A program made the position numbers and the translations under genes. The notes beneath the pieces are model-generated. The model made no database searches and was not told the origin of the DNA. It saw only the letters and a list, made by a program, of their open reading frames with translations. 50,866 bases of DNA from Gammaproteobacteria bacterium (GTDB lineage Bacteria; Pseudomonadota; Gammaproteobacteria; Steroidobacterales; Steroidobacteraceae): contig JANYJY010000016.1 of assembly GCA_025358295.1 (NCBI GenBank), positions 1 through 50,866 on the forward strand, read 5' to 3'. How positions within the stretch are numbered: position 1 is the stretch's first letter; each line of letters begins with the position of its first letter. Shown piece by piece: positions 1-9,190 of the stretch.

Positions 1-413
1 CCTCGGTAAGTAGAGCCGCGCCATCACAGCCCGCAGCGTCGAGCGCCCGGCCGATGGCCTTGACGCAAGAACCTAAGATTGAATTTTGCCGCGTAGCGGT
101 ATATGTCCGCATGGCGCAACGACCTCCCGCCCGAGCCCGCCAATTGTTGCTTTCAAGCTTACCCCCAATGTGCCAGGGCGTCGATCATGGCTCCTGCCAG
201 ATGGGTTCTGTCTGATCCGAGCACCCATTTTATGTCGTTTGATGTCAAAACGTTGTCGTCTACGGTGCCGCACCACTCCCTGTATCTCGTATTTTACACT
301 GCATGTACGACTGTGGTGGAAAGGCATCAGTCGAGAAAAATAGCCGGTTTAATTCGTTATAGGTTTGGGTTAATAAAAAAACGGCGTGCGGGATCGCTGC
401 GGGGAGATAGCTG
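1..413. other. Upstream region without a convincing gene
   Basis: No reading frame here looks like a real protein. The stretch is the 5' region of the TonB-receptor operon that starts at 414 and contains the 43-base element at 229-271, which recurs at 9191-9233. Just before the receptor gene there is a GGGGAG ribosome binding site. The left edge (about 1-75) could carry the end of a neighbouring gene on either strand, but I see no start codon or recognisable family and make no call. Confidence 0.5.
229..271. promoter_or_regulatory. Shared 43-base regulatory element, copy A
   Basis: The sequence begins TTTATGTCG, continues with six unmatched bases, then a 28-base stretch ending CTACGGTGCCGC. 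Aligned without gaps to 9191-9233 it gives 33 of 43 identities; the 28-base part has 24 of 28. It lies about 140 bases before the start of the first TonB receptor. Regulator unknown; an activator or repressor site common to both promoters is inferred from position and conservation. Confidence 0.6.
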
Positions 414-2930
414 ATGAATCACTCAAGTTGGTTTAAGAGAGTACTTGTCGTTTTGAGCGGGTTAGGTGCGATCGCAACCACGCTGCCCGCCCTGGGCGAG
501 GGCAGCAGCACGACTCCGATCCCGGAAATTACTGAAATCGTGGTTACCGCGCAAAAGCGCGCGGAAAGCGCGCAGAGCGTACCGATTGCGGTGACCGCAT
601 TCACCGGTGCGACTCGCGATTTGATCGGCATCGAAACCACCCAGGATTTGACTAACTATGCCCCGGGCGTGACGTACAGCTTCCAATCCGATCGTATGTA
701 TGTTCGAGGCCTGGGCCGCTCGGCGAATAATTTGGGTATCGACAACTCGATCGCCACTTACTTGGACGGCATCTACAGCTCCTTCTTTCGTATTGCGGAT
801 TCGAGTTCTCTGTTTATCGGTCAAGAGGAAATTTATCGGGGACCTCAGGGCACGTTGTTCGGACGCAATGCCATTGGCGGCGCCTTCGTGCTCAGCAGCC
901 CGCGCCCGACGGACCAGCTGGAGGGTGAGGCGCATCTGAAGATCGGCAACTATCAGTCTCAGGACATCGAAGCCACGGTTTCAGGCCCCATCAGCGATTC
1001 CTTGCGCTTTCGCGCCACTGCTGGTGAGTACAAGCAAGGACAGGGATACTTTAAAAGCGTGACGGGTAGCGATCGCGATGGTGCTGGCTGGAAGAACGAC
1101 CATGAGTATCAGATTCAATTTGCCGGCAACATCGGCACTGCGTTCGAATGGTGGCTGAAGGCCGATCATCTTCATTGGAACATCGGCTGGGGCTCGCAGG
1201 TTCAAACCAGCCCTTATGTCACGAATTGCGTGGGCCCCAGCCTATTGGGCAGCCCCGGTTCCATTAATTGCGGTGGTCTGCAGCCAAGTCCGTGGTACAA
1301 CGCCGCGCCCGGCTTGAATCCGGCGGTGCCGCAATTGACACAGCCAAACCCAGCGAATACCGGCTCAACGTACACAACTCCCAACGACACCAACAATCGC
1401 GAACGTCTCAAAGACGATCAATTGTTCGTGTTCGAAGGCGTAGGGCATTTGGGCTTCGCCAATTTGAAATACACGGGCGGCTTTTTTTCCTCGGAGTACC
1501 AACTAGTCACCGACTACGACAATACGGCACGTCCGTCCTATGTGTTTACCCCCAACGGCGGCGCACCGGTCACGATCAATTCAGCAGAATATTTGAGCTA
1601 CAAGGAAGTCCGGCGTTATTACAGCAATGAGTTGGACCTCATTTCGAGCACCGACGATGCGCTGCAGTACGTTCTTGGCCTGTATCAATACGATGAGCAT
1701 AGCCGACAGCCGGTAAGCATAGGCAATGTCGTGCCGCAGGCCGTGTATCAGTCCCCGCTCGACGGTGCGAGCCTCTTGGCCGGCGCCCCCGCCCCCGCGC
1801 CGCTGAATCCCGATGGAGCCTGGTACCACGTCGACCAGCACACGGCATCGAGATCTGAAGCGGCCTTCGGCCAGCTTGACTGGAAGTTTGCCGACACCTT
1901 GAAGGCAACGGTCGGAGTACGCTACACCCGGGATAGCAAGTCTTCGCGGGATTCCGCACGGTACGTGGTATGGGACCCGACGTTGCCGTTTGGCCTAGGC
2001 GGCGTAGGCATCGATTTCACACCGTTGGCTTTCGGAAAGGTGGCTAAACCCGATCCGTCAGGCAATGGCTACTACAGCCGTCAGCTGCAGATCAATTCGC
2101 ACGCCGTGACAGGGACCGCGGGTGTCGAGTGGATGCCGGATCGCGACACCCTGGGCTACCTTAAGTACAGCCGCGGCTACAAGGAAGCGGGTATCAATGC
2201 CGGCTCCGCGCTAGTCGCAAACCCCTACACCAAGCCTGAATACAACGACGCCTTGGAACTCGGCTGGAAGCAGACCTTGAATCACGTGTTTCAGATCAAT
2301 TCGTCACTGTTCTACTACAAGTACAGGGGGGCGCAATATCCCTTGGTTGAATTTGGTGGCCCGGTTGCGCAGACGGTCTTCTTCAATCTCGACGAGAAGA
2401 TTTACGGCGCGGAATTCGAGACTCAGTGGCAGGCCACAGACGCGCTGCGCTTCCTGATCGACTATTCGTATCTGCGCGCCTATTTCACGGATCGCAACAC
2501 CTATGTCGATGCATTCTCCGGGCTGCCGACGAGCATTTACGGCAACGCGGTCCCGGGGTCGCCCAAGAACAAGTTCACCTTTAATGGCGTGTACACCTGG
2601 CTATTCGCACCAGGCTCCTTTGCGCTTTCAGGTACTTACGCTTGGCGCGATCGCGTCGTATCCACTCCTTTCCCCGATCCTCAATTTGCCGCAGGCTCCT
2701 ATGGGCAAACTGACTTTCGCGGGACTTGGACAGATGTCACCAACCGCTGGAGTGTATTCGGGTATTTAAGAAACGCCCTTGACGTGCGCGGCAGCGATGG
2801 GGTCGGCATCGATTCCAGTCTCTATAGCGCACCGGTGGGCGCGGGCGGACCCACGCTGGCTCGAAGTCTCATCTACCCGCGAACCTTTGGGGTCGAGTTT
2901 AGAGTTCGTTTTGGGGCTAAGGTGCACTGA
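414..2930 (+). CDS. TonB-dependent outer-membrane receptor
   Basis: A protein of 838 residues that should form a 22-strand outer-membrane barrel closed by an N-terminal plug and import a substrate using TonB energy. Residues 1-30 are a signal peptide. The TonB-box region (EIVVTAQKRAESAQSVPIAV) is at about 43-62, followed by a plug domain with the typical YRGPQGTLFGRNAIGGAF stretch near residue 140. The length fits the family. The start is ATG with GGGGAG nine bases upstream. It is the first gene of a tight four-gene operon: the quinohemoprotein gene begins 33 bases after its stop, so the ligand is probably the substrate of that enzyme. The family is common in gammaproteobacteria and sphingomonads for uptake of diverse organic compounds; the substrate cannot be read from sequence. 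The last residues (VRFGAKVH) extend a little beyond the usual terminal aromatic residue. Confidence 0.93.
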   Translation: MNHSSWFKRVLVVLSGLGAIATTLPALGEGSSTTPIPEITEIVVTAQKRAESAQSVPIAVTAFTGATRDLIGIETTQDLTNYAPGVTYSFQSDRMYVRGLGRSANNLGIDNSIATYLDGIYSSFFRIADSSSLFIGQEEIYRGPQGTLFGRNAIGGAFVLSSPRPTDQLEGEAHLKIGNYQSQDIEATVSGPISDSLRFRATAGEYKQGQGYFKSVTGSDRDGAGWKNDHEYQIQFAGNIGTAFEWWLKADHLHWNIGWGSQVQTSPYVTNCVGPSLLGSPGSINCGGLQPSPWYNAAPGLNPAVPQLTQPNPANTGSTYTTPNDTNNRERLKDDQLFVFEGVGHLGFANLKYTGGFFSSEYQLVTDYDNTARPSYVFTPNGGAPVTINSAEYLSYKEVRRYYSNELDLISSTDDALQYVLGLYQYDEHSRQPVSIGNVVPQAVYQSPLDGASLLAGAPAPAPLNPDGAWYHVDQHTASRSEAAFGQLDWKFADTLKATVGVRYTRDSKSSRDSARYVVWDPTLPFGLGGVGIDFTPLAFGKVAKPDPSGNGYYSRQLQINSHAVTGTAGVEWMPDRDTLGYLKYSRGYKEAGINAGSALVANPYTKPEYNDALELGWKQTLNHVFQINSSLFYYKYRGAQYPLVEFGGPVAQTVFFNLDEKIYGAEFETQWQATDALRFLIDYSYLRAYFTDRNTYVDAFSGLPTSIYGNAVPGSPKNKFTFNGVYTWLFAPGSFALSGTYAWRDRVVSTPFPDPQFAAGSYGQTDFRGTWTDVTNRWSVFGYLRNALDVRGSDGVGIDSSLYSAPVGAGGPTLARSLIYPRTFGVEFRVRFGAKVH

Positions 2931-2963
2931 CAGGGCAAACCTTGTTCGCGTGTAAATCTACCG

Positions 2964-4886
2964 ATGACTAAATCTTTCAATCTGCGATTTTGCCGTGCCG
3001 CGTGGGCTGGACTAGCCGCGAACGCCTGTCTTGCCGCCATCGCAGCGGCGCAATCGGCTCCGGCCTCACCGGTCAGCGGTGCGGCCGTGTTCACTGCGCA
3101 CTGCAAGTCTTGTCATGAGCCGCCCATCGAACGAGCTCCGAGTCGGGTGGATTTCGTGTTTCGCCCGCGCGGAGCCATCGTGTCGGCATTGATGACCGGG
3201 GTGATGTCGCCGATGGCAAAGGACCTGTCGCCTGCGGAGATTGACGCGGTCGCTGCCTACTTGCAGCCGAGCGAGATGTTGAGTTCGACCGGGATCGACA
3301 GGCCATGCTCGACAAATGAACCCCTACGCGCCGGCGCCTCCGACTGGCTGAGCATGGGCATTGACGACTCTGCCAGCCGTTTTCAGCGACATCCGGGATT
3401 GCGGGCCGAGGACGTGCCCAAGCTCAAGGTCAAGTGGTCCTTTGCCATGCCGGGCGGGGGTCAGCCCACCGTGATCGGACGTTGGCTGTTCGTCAACAAC
3501 CGCGGCGGAAAGCTATACGCCTTGGACGCAAGGACTGGATGTGTTCATTGGGCTCATGAGGGCTCCGGATCTCGCACGACCCCGATGGTGCTCCGCTCTG
3601 AGATTTCGCCGAGCGGCTGGGTGACGCTTGCAGGCATCGACATCCGCAGGGTGCGCGCCTTTGATGCCCAAACCGGCAAGGTGTTGTGGACCAGCGAATC
3701 GCTGGATTCCCACGCCGCGGCATTCATCAATGGCTCCCCCGTTGTCTCCGGAACACAGATCTTCGTTCCTATCTCCTCGGGCGAGGAAGTGCTGGCCATC
3801 CCGAAAGACTATCCCTGCTGCTCCTTCCGCGGATCCTTGGTCGCGCTGGACCTTAGGACGGGTCGCAGGCAATGGCAGACGTTTATGATTACAGAGCCGC
3901 TACGCGCTACCCGCGTCAACGCAGCGGGCACACAGATGCAAGGACCGGCCGGGGCACCCGTTTGGGCGGCACCCACAGCCGATCCGCAGCGGGGCGTGGT
4001 GTACGTGGCCACGGGAAATAGCTATACCGACGTACCGGCGGACGGTGCCGACTCCATCGTCGCCCTCGACATGAAAACCGGCAGCCTGCGCTGGCGAACT
4101 CAGGCCACTGCGAACGACAATTTTATTCAAGGCTGCTTCGGCTCGATTAAAGCCGCAAATTGTCCCCAGACCACAGGTCCTGACCATGACTTCGGCGCAA
4201 CGCCAATCCTGTTCGGTAAACGCGGGACGCCGCAGGTCCTGATAGCAGGACAGAAGTCGGGAATAGTGTACGGCCTCGACCCCGACACGGGCCGCGTGCT
4301 GTGGGACACAGCCGTAGGGAAAGGTTCGCCTCTCGGCGGAATAGAGTGGGGAATAGCGTCCGATGAGCGCCATGTTTTCGTACCGGTCTCGGATATCGGC
4401 GAAATTTTCGATGAAATTTTAGTGGCCGCCGGCAGACCTCCCATGCTTGGGCTTAATGCGCCGGGCAAACCGGGCCTGTCTGCGCTGGACCCAACGAGCG
4501 GCAAACTCATCTGGAACACGCCCGCCCCCGTCGCGCCGTGCAATTACGCGGGCGACCGGTCCGGCGACTTCATGCGCGGGGCCTGCGTACGCGCGCAATC
4601 CGCGGCGCCGGGCGTCATGCCAGGGGTTGTCTTCTCCGGCACATTGGATGGATGGCTGCGTGCCTATGATTCGGCCACTGGAAAAATCATTTGGGCCTTC
4701 AGCACGACCGCTCAAACTTACCAGACAGTCAACGGCATTGCCGAACAGCCCGGCGGCGGAATCGATGGGATGGGACCGACCATCGCCGGCGGCATGCTTT
4801 ACACCATGTCAGGGTTCAATGGCGCCAGTCGTACGGGAGGCAATGGAATCAATGTCCTGTTGGCATTCTCGGTCGACGGTCGTTAA
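2964..4886 (+). CDS. Periplasmic quinohemoprotein, polyvinyl-alcohol-dehydrogenase-like
   Basis: A protein of 640 residues with a signal peptide (cleavage near residue 30), an N-terminal cytochrome c domain with CKSCH at 47-51 and a likely Met ligand in GVMSPMAKDLSP, then a PQQ-type eight-bladed propeller. Blade repeats such as GKLYALDARTGCVHW, VRAFDAQTGKVLW, GIVYGLDPDTGRVLW and GWLRAYDSATGKIIW are plain. Length and the order heme-then-propeller match the quinohemoprotein polyvinyl alcohol dehydrogenase family (EC 1.1.2.6), which oxidises secondary hydroxyls in the periplasm and passes electrons to cytochrome c. Many relatives of unknown substrate exist, so the family is better supported than the substrate. 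It sits between the TonB receptor and a second secreted heme-motif protein, consistent with periplasmic oxidation of an imported compound. There is no strong Shine-Dalgarno site, so translation may depend on the upstream gene. Confidence 0.82.
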   Translation: MTKSFNLRFCRAAWAGLAANACLAAIAAAQSAPASPVSGAAVFTAHCKSCHEPPIERAPSRVDFVFRPRGAIVSALMTGVMSPMAKDLSPAEIDAVAAYLQPSEMLSSTGIDRPCSTNEPLRAGASDWLSMGIDDSASRFQRHPGLRAEDVPKLKVKWSFAMPGGGQPTVIGRWLFVNNRGGKLYALDARTGCVHWAHEGSGSRTTPMVLRSEISPSGWVTLAGIDIRRVRAFDAQTGKVLWTSESLDSHAAAFINGSPVVSGTQIFVPISSGEEVLAIPKDYPCCSFRGSLVALDLRTGRRQWQTFMITEPLRATRVNAAGTQMQGPAGAPVWAAPTADPQRGVVYVATGNSYTDVPADGADSIVALDMKTGSLRWRTQATANDNFIQGCFGSIKAANCPQTTGPDHDFGATPILFGKRGTPQVLIAGQKSGIVYGLDPDTGRVLWDTAVGKGSPLGGIEWGIASDERHVFVPVSDIGEIFDEILVAAGRPPMLGLNAPGKPGLSALDPTSGKLIWNTPAPVAPCNYAGDRSGDFMRGACVRAQSAAPGVMPGVVFSGTLDGWLRAYDSATGKIIWAFSTTAQTYQTVNGIAEQPGGGIDGMGPTIAGGMLYTMSGFNGASRTGGNGINVLLAFSVDGR

Positions 4887-4924
4887 TCAAAGTCACAAGC
4901 GCAAACTGCGCACTGGGAGTGTTC

Positions 4925-6583
4925 GTGGCCAGTAGGTATCTCTTGGCATTGAGCTTGATGATGGCAGGCATGAGTACCCAGGCGGGTACGCTGTCCGGGA
5001 CAGTCAAAGGCGAGGCGGGGGCCCCGCAGGCTGGCACCATGGTGCGAGTGACCGAAGACAGGCCGAACGGCAATTCGATAACGGTGTACTGCGATGCGCA
5101 AGGCCGCTTCCTCTTAAAAACCAGCCTGAAGGGCGCGTTGAAAGCCCGCTTGCGACAGCCTTATTACGAAGATCTTGAGGAGTCAATCACCCTGCAGTCG
5201 GATGCAGTGCTTACTCGCACATACGTTCTGAAGAAGATGGGGGACGCCCAGGCAATCTCCGACAGCTTGCCCGCAGGCTATCATTTTGGACACCTACCCT
5301 TCGAGACCGCCGTGGGCTCGCCGTTCACGAAGTACCAATTTCAGCGCGACTGCCTGACCTGCCATCAACTGGGCAACGCCCTGACGCGCGTACCGCGCTC
5401 GGCGGAAAGCTGGGCGACCACGATTCAACGCATGCATGCTTACCTTGGAAACTTCGACGTCGAGTTGCGAGAGCGTCGCGCCAAGTTGCTCGCGGCAGGC
5501 TTTGACGGCAATCCTCTAGCAGTGCGTCCGGCGTTTCCCGTGGATCCGCTGATCTTCAAGGCCGCTGTCTACGAGTATCCCCTACCGCGTGCATACTCGC
5601 CGCACGATGCAGCTGTCAGCGAGACCGATGGCTGGGTGTATATCGTCGATCAAGGGGCCGACTTCATGGCGGCAGTCAACCTTGCAACCGGCACCTCTCA
5701 CTATATTCCGCATCCGGCGCAGGGGGTGCAATCCCATGGACCGACCGAGATGGGCGGCGGAGTCCTTCACGGCCCACATTCGCTCGCCATGGCGCCTGAC
5801 GGCAAGTGGTACACGACCAACTCGTTTTCGCAGCGCATCGGGGTTTTCAACCCTAAATCCATGCAGTGGGAAGACTCGATAACGATCGGCGGCCACGCTG
5901 CATATCCGCATACCATTCGTTTCGATAAGCATGGCATTGCTTGGTTCACCCTCGCCCAGAGCGAACAAGTAGGACGATTGGACCCGAAGACTCGGGAGGT
6001 GAAACTGATCGATTTGCCGGCTCTGCGCTCAACGGGAATAGCGGGAGTCACTGTCCCTTACGGAATCGATGTCAGTCCGATCGACGGCACCGTGTGGTAC
6101 ACGCGTTTGTTCGGCGACAAGATCGGACGCATCGAGCCGCAGACTCTGCAACTCAAAGAATACGATTCCCCGGTCAGGGGCCCGCGCCGCATGCGCTTTG
6201 ACAAGGAAGGCTCGCTATGGATCACCGGTTTCTCGGACGGGATATTAGCGCGGGTGCGGCCGAAGCCATTCGCAGCGAGCGAGGGCTTCACGTCAGAACT
6301 TTATCGCTTGCCCGAGTTTACGGCGGGATATCAGCCGGCGCCGTATGCACTGGGCATTAATCCAAAAACACAGGAAGTGTGGATCAACGAAAACCTCACC
6401 GATCGCATTTTCCGGTTTATTCCGAAGGCGAAACGCTTTGTCGTGTATCCCATGCCACTGAGAGGCACCTACACTCGCGATTTCAGCTTCACAAAGGACG
6501 GTAAAGCGTGCACCAGCAACGATCCCGTGCCGCCGGCGGCGCTCGAAGGTGGCGTACAGGAATTGATTTGCATAGAACCGTAG
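4925..6583 (+). CDS. Secreted heme-motif protein with virginiamycin-B-lyase-like propeller
   Basis: I place the start at GTG 4925, preceded by GGGAG five bases upstream, giving 552 residues with a signal peptide (RYLLALSLMMAGMSTQA). An open frame runs back to 4691 inside the previous gene and is not used. Order of parts: a carboxypeptidase-regulatory-like beta-sandwich (about 23-95, beginning TLSGTVKGEAG), a region with one CLTCH heme motif at 143-147, and a beta-propeller of the virginiamycin B lyase/SMP-30 type from about 215 to the end, with repeated DP/NPKT and I.P.T blade motifs (LDPKTREVKLIDLP, IEPQTLQLKEYDSP). Known Vgb lyases open a streptogramin lactone by elimination; relatives with a heme motif are uncharacterised. 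Close spacing to the quinohemoprotein suggests it either takes its electrons or acts on its product. This is a family-level call only. Confidence 0.72.
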   Translation: MASRYLLALSLMMAGMSTQAGTLSGTVKGEAGAPQAGTMVRVTEDRPNGNSITVYCDAQGRFLLKTSLKGALKARLRQPYYEDLEESITLQSDAVLTRTYVLKKMGDAQAISDSLPAGYHFGHLPFETAVGSPFTKYQFQRDCLTCHQLGNALTRVPRSAESWATTIQRMHAYLGNFDVELRERRAKLLAAGFDGNPLAVRPAFPVDPLIFKAAVYEYPLPRAYSPHDAAVSETDGWVYIVDQGADFMAAVNLATGTSHYIPHPAQGVQSHGPTEMGGGVLHGPHSLAMAPDGKWYTTNSFSQRIGVFNPKSMQWEDSITIGGHAAYPHTIRFDKHGIAWFTLAQSEQVGRLDPKTREVKLIDLPALRSTGIAGVTVPYGIDVSPIDGTVWYTRLFGDKIGRIEPQTLQLKEYDSPVRGPRRMRFDKEGSLWITGFSDGILARVRPKPFAASEGFTSELYRLPEFTAGYQPAPYALGINPKTQEVWINENLTDRIFRFIPKAKRFVVYPMPLRGTYTRDFSFTKDGKACTSNDPVPPAALEGGVQELICIEP

Positions 6584-8292
6584 TGAGCCGCGACGGCCCG
6601 AGTCTGCGGCCGCCGCATCGATTCGCCAACGCGCTCAAGCGCCACGGCGTCGAGTATCTGTTCGGACAGAGTAATCCACCCGCCCTGACTCTGGCTGCAG
6701 ATGATCTGGGGATTCGTCAGATTGGGTACCGACAAGAAAATGCCGGCACCTACATGGCCGATGGCTATGCGCGTATCACAGGCAAGGTGCCTGTTGTTAC
6801 GGCCCAGAATGGCCCGGCGGCGACCTTGTTGGTGCCAGGGCTGGCCGAGTGCCTGTCGGCGTCCATTCCCATCGTCGCCCTGGTCCAGGATGTCGGTCCC
6901 GGCTGCCGGGATCGCAACGCGTTTCAGGAATTGGATCAGTTGGAACTGTTCAAGGGAGTGTCCAAATGGATCCGGCGTGTAACGACTGCGGATCGAATCG
7001 AGGACTATGTGGACATGGCTTTTACTGCGGCTGCCAGCGGACGTCCGGGACCCGCGGTGCTGCTGGTGTCCATGGAATTGCTGGCCGAACAAGCCGAGCA
7101 GTCGGTGGCGTCGCGCAAAGCTCGCCTAGGCACTTATCCGCTCGACCGTACCCAGGCTGACGCAACACAAATTGCCGCGGCAGCCGAATTATTGGCCGGC
7201 GCTCACGCACCATTCGTCTTTGCCGGCGGTGGTGTAATCGGTTCACGGGCTGAAGAGGAACTGCGGAGATTGCAGGAGTTGGCTCACCTGCCGGTCGCGA
7301 CAAGCACCATGGGCAAGGGCAGTGTGGACGAAACACATCCCCTGTCGATGGGCGTCATTGGCTACTTCATGGCAACCCGGGGCATGGCGAAGTTCGTCAA
7401 GCCGATCGTAACGGAGGCAGACGTCATCTTGCTGATTGGCAATCGAACCAACCAAAACGGCACCGACTCCTGGAAGCTGCTGCCGGCACAGGCAAACTAC
7501 ATTCACATTGATATTGATCCCGGCGAAATCGGCCGAAACTACGAGGCGCTGCGCCTCAATGGCGACGCCAAACTAACCCTGCAAGCCCTGAATTCCGCCT
7601 TGGCTGCACAGGACCTTTCCAAGCGAAGGTCAGCACGCGCAGCGGTAGAGAGCATCATCGCAACCGCGAAGATTCGCCATCGCGAGGAAATCGCCGGCGT
7701 CACTTATTCCAATGCTGCGCCGATTCGCCCCGAGCGTTTCATGGCCGAAGTCGAAGCGCAATTGTCACCCGATCATATCGTAGTGGCTGACGCGAGTTTC
7801 TCGTCAATCTGGGTGGCCAACTACCTCACTGCCAAATTCGAACGGCGCTTTATAACTCCCCGAGGCCAGGCGGGTCTCGGCTGGGGGTTCCCCATGGCCA
7901 TGGGCGCCAGCATAGGCAGGCCCGATAGACCAGTCTTCTGCGTTGTCGGCGACGGGGGCTTTGGCCATGTGTGGTCTGAATTGGAAACGGCACGGCGGCA
8001 CGGCATTCGAGTGGTAGTGGCGGTCATGAATAACGCGGTTCTCGGCTACCAAAAACATGCCGAAGACGCTCTGCTGGGGCGGCATACGAATGCCTGCGAT
8101 TTCTTGCCGGTTGACCATGCAGCGATTGCTGAGGCGTGCGGAGTGAAGGGAATTCGCGTCGCCCGCGCCGAGCACATTGCGGCGGCGATCAAGGAAGCAA
8201 TGGCGGCCGACACGGCCGTGCTCATCGATGTACTTGTCGATCCCGACGCCCTGCCGCCGGTGACGGCGTTTACCCGATTGCCGCACTACTGA
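6583..8292 (+). CDS. ThDP-dependent enzyme, acetolactate-synthase/decarboxylase-like
   Basis: The likely start is GTG 6583, which shares one base with the previous stop (TAGTG) and suggests translational coupling; TTG 6568 with an upstream ACAGG is the alternative. The protein is about 569 residues with the three-domain plan of the IlvB family: an N-terminal pyrimidine domain with the cofactor-activating glutamate at E52 (YRQENAGTYMADGYAR), a central Rossmann-like domain, and a C-terminal pyrophosphate domain with the motif GDGGFGHVWSE...NN at about 456-486. These enzymes cleave or form C-C bonds next to a carbonyl (acetolactate synthase, benzoylformate or oxalyl-CoA decarboxylase, 2-hydroxyacyl-CoA lyase). 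No small regulatory subunit gene lies nearby, which argues against a housekeeping acetolactate synthase. As last gene of the operon it probably acts in the cytoplasm on an intermediate produced after import. No signal peptide is seen. Confidence 0.85.
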   Translation: MSRDGPSLRPPHRFANALKRHGVEYLFGQSNPPALTLAADDLGIRQIGYRQENAGTYMADGYARITGKVPVVTAQNGPAATLLVPGLAECLSASIPIVALVQDVGPGCRDRNAFQELDQLELFKGVSKWIRRVTTADRIEDYVDMAFTAAASGRPGPAVLLVSMELLAEQAEQSVASRKARLGTYPLDRTQADATQIAAAAELLAGAHAPFVFAGGGVIGSRAEEELRRLQELAHLPVATSTMGKGSVDETHPLSMGVIGYFMATRGMAKFVKPIVTEADVILLIGNRTNQNGTDSWKLLPAQANYIHIDIDPGEIGRNYEALRLNGDAKLTLQALNSALAAQDLSKRRSARAAVESIIATAKIRHREEIAGVTYSNAAPIRPERFMAEVEAQLSPDHIVVADASFSSIWVANYLTAKFERRFITPRGQAGLGWGFPMAMGASIGRPDRPVFCVVGDGGFGHVWSELETARRHGIRVVVAVMNNAVLGYQKHAEDALLGRHTNACDFLPVDHAAIAEACGVKGIRVARAEHIAAAIKEAMAADTAVLIDVLVDPDALPPVTAFTRLPHY

Positions 8293-8294
8293 AA

Positions 8295-8308
8295 GCGGCG
8301 AACGCCGC
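8295..8308. terminator. Small GC hairpin between convergent genes
   Basis: GCGGCG and CGCCGC separated by two bases form a short dyad between the stops of the ThDP enzyme and the SDR, which are only 22 bases apart. There is no T tract on either side, so a termination role is only a guess from position. Confidence 0.22.
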
Positions 8309-8314
8309 GACGTA

Positions 8315-9082
8315 TCAATCCGCGAGGCGAGCTAGGACCTTGTTGCGAAAACCCGTGAGCCGCCCGCCGTCCACCACGAAGGTGTGGCCGGTGATGTACC
8401 TGCTCTGATCGCTGGCGAGGAAGTGGTACACACCCACCAAATCGTCTACTTCAGCGATTCGCCCTAGCGCTGAAAGATGCTTTGCAAGGGTGTTCAGAAT
8501 GTGTCCCGGCGGTAGCATGGGAGTTTTGACCGGCCCAGGCGCAACGGCATTGCAACGAATGCCGCGTAAGCCGAGTTCGACTGCTGCGGTCTTGGTCATG
8601 CTGATGGTGGCTGCCTTGGTCGCGCTATAATCGAAGAAGCCTTCATTTTGCTGCAATCCGGCCACCGAGGCCGTGGTAATGATCGACCCACCGTCTCGCA
8701 TGTGCCGCGGTCCATACTTCAAGATGTAGTAGGTGCCATAGAAATTCAGTGCCACCACGGCGTCCAGCATTTCCTCATCGGAGTCCGTGAGGTGGTGGCC
8801 CTTTCCAGGCATGCCCGCATTGTGAACGATGACATCAAGCTTGCCGATGGTTTCCTCGGCGTACTTGAAGGCACTGACGACGTTGTCGCGATCGGTGACG
8901 TCGGTCGCCCGGAAAATCGCCCCGGCGTCGAGCACCGATTTCGGCGGCGCTTGAATGTCAGCAACGACAACCCGAGCGCCCTCCTGCAAGAAGCGCTGAC
9001 ATGTGCCGAGACCGATCCCCGACGCGCCGCCGGTGATGAAAACGGATTTATTCTCGAGGCTGAAGGGGGATGAATTTTCGAT
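8315..9082 (-). CDS. Short-chain dehydrogenase/reductase with non-canonical ATC start
   Basis: Classical SDR: the NAD(P)-binding motif TGGASGIG is at residues 17-24, the HNAG segment near 87, catalytic S139, Y152 and K156 (YSATK). The frame reaches back to a TGA at 9095-9097 without any ATG, GTG or TTG; the first of these inside the gene is TTG 8989, which would remove the whole nucleotide-binding motif. The only plausible start is ATC at 9082, which has GGAG with a six-base spacer upstream and gives 255 residues, the normal size for the family. ATC starts are very rare, so this may be a mutated ATG (a weakened or dead gene) or a sequence error. It converges on the ThDP enzyme and is divergent from the MFS transporter; it probably oxidises or reduces a hydroxyl or carbonyl in the same pathway. 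Confidence 0.8.
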   Translation of the reverse strand: MENSSPFSLENKSVFITGGASGIGLGTCQRFLQEGARVVVADIQAPPKSVLDAGAIFRATDVTDRDNVVSAFKYAEETIGKLDVIVHNAGMPGKGHHLTDSDEEMLDAVVALNFYGTYYILKYGPRHMRDGGSIITTASVAGLQQNEGFFDYSATKAATISMTKTAAVELGLRGIRCNAVAPGPVKTPMLPPGHILNTLAKHLSALGRIAEVDDLVGVYHFLASDQSRYITGHTFVVDGGRLTGFRNKVLARLAD

Positions 9083-9190
9083 AAATCTCTCCGGTCAAGA
9101 TATCCCTTTCCCATGTGAGTGAGGGGCCTGGATGTTTCAAGCCTATATATGGGCGGCATTAGATTCAATACGCTTGGCAGACGGCACGCC

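Noticed and set aside
1-110. Possible end of a gene on the minus strand at the left edge
   Set aside because: About 20 codons look protein-like, but no start codon or family signature is present.
4691-4924. Extended N-terminus of the Vgb-like protein into the quinohemoprotein gene
   Set aside because: It lies antiphase within a clearly coding gene; GTG 4925 has a good ribosome site and is followed at once by a signal peptide.
9083-9114. ATG 9114 as start of the SDR
   Set aside because: It is in another frame, which misses the TGGASGIG motif; it would need a frameshift.
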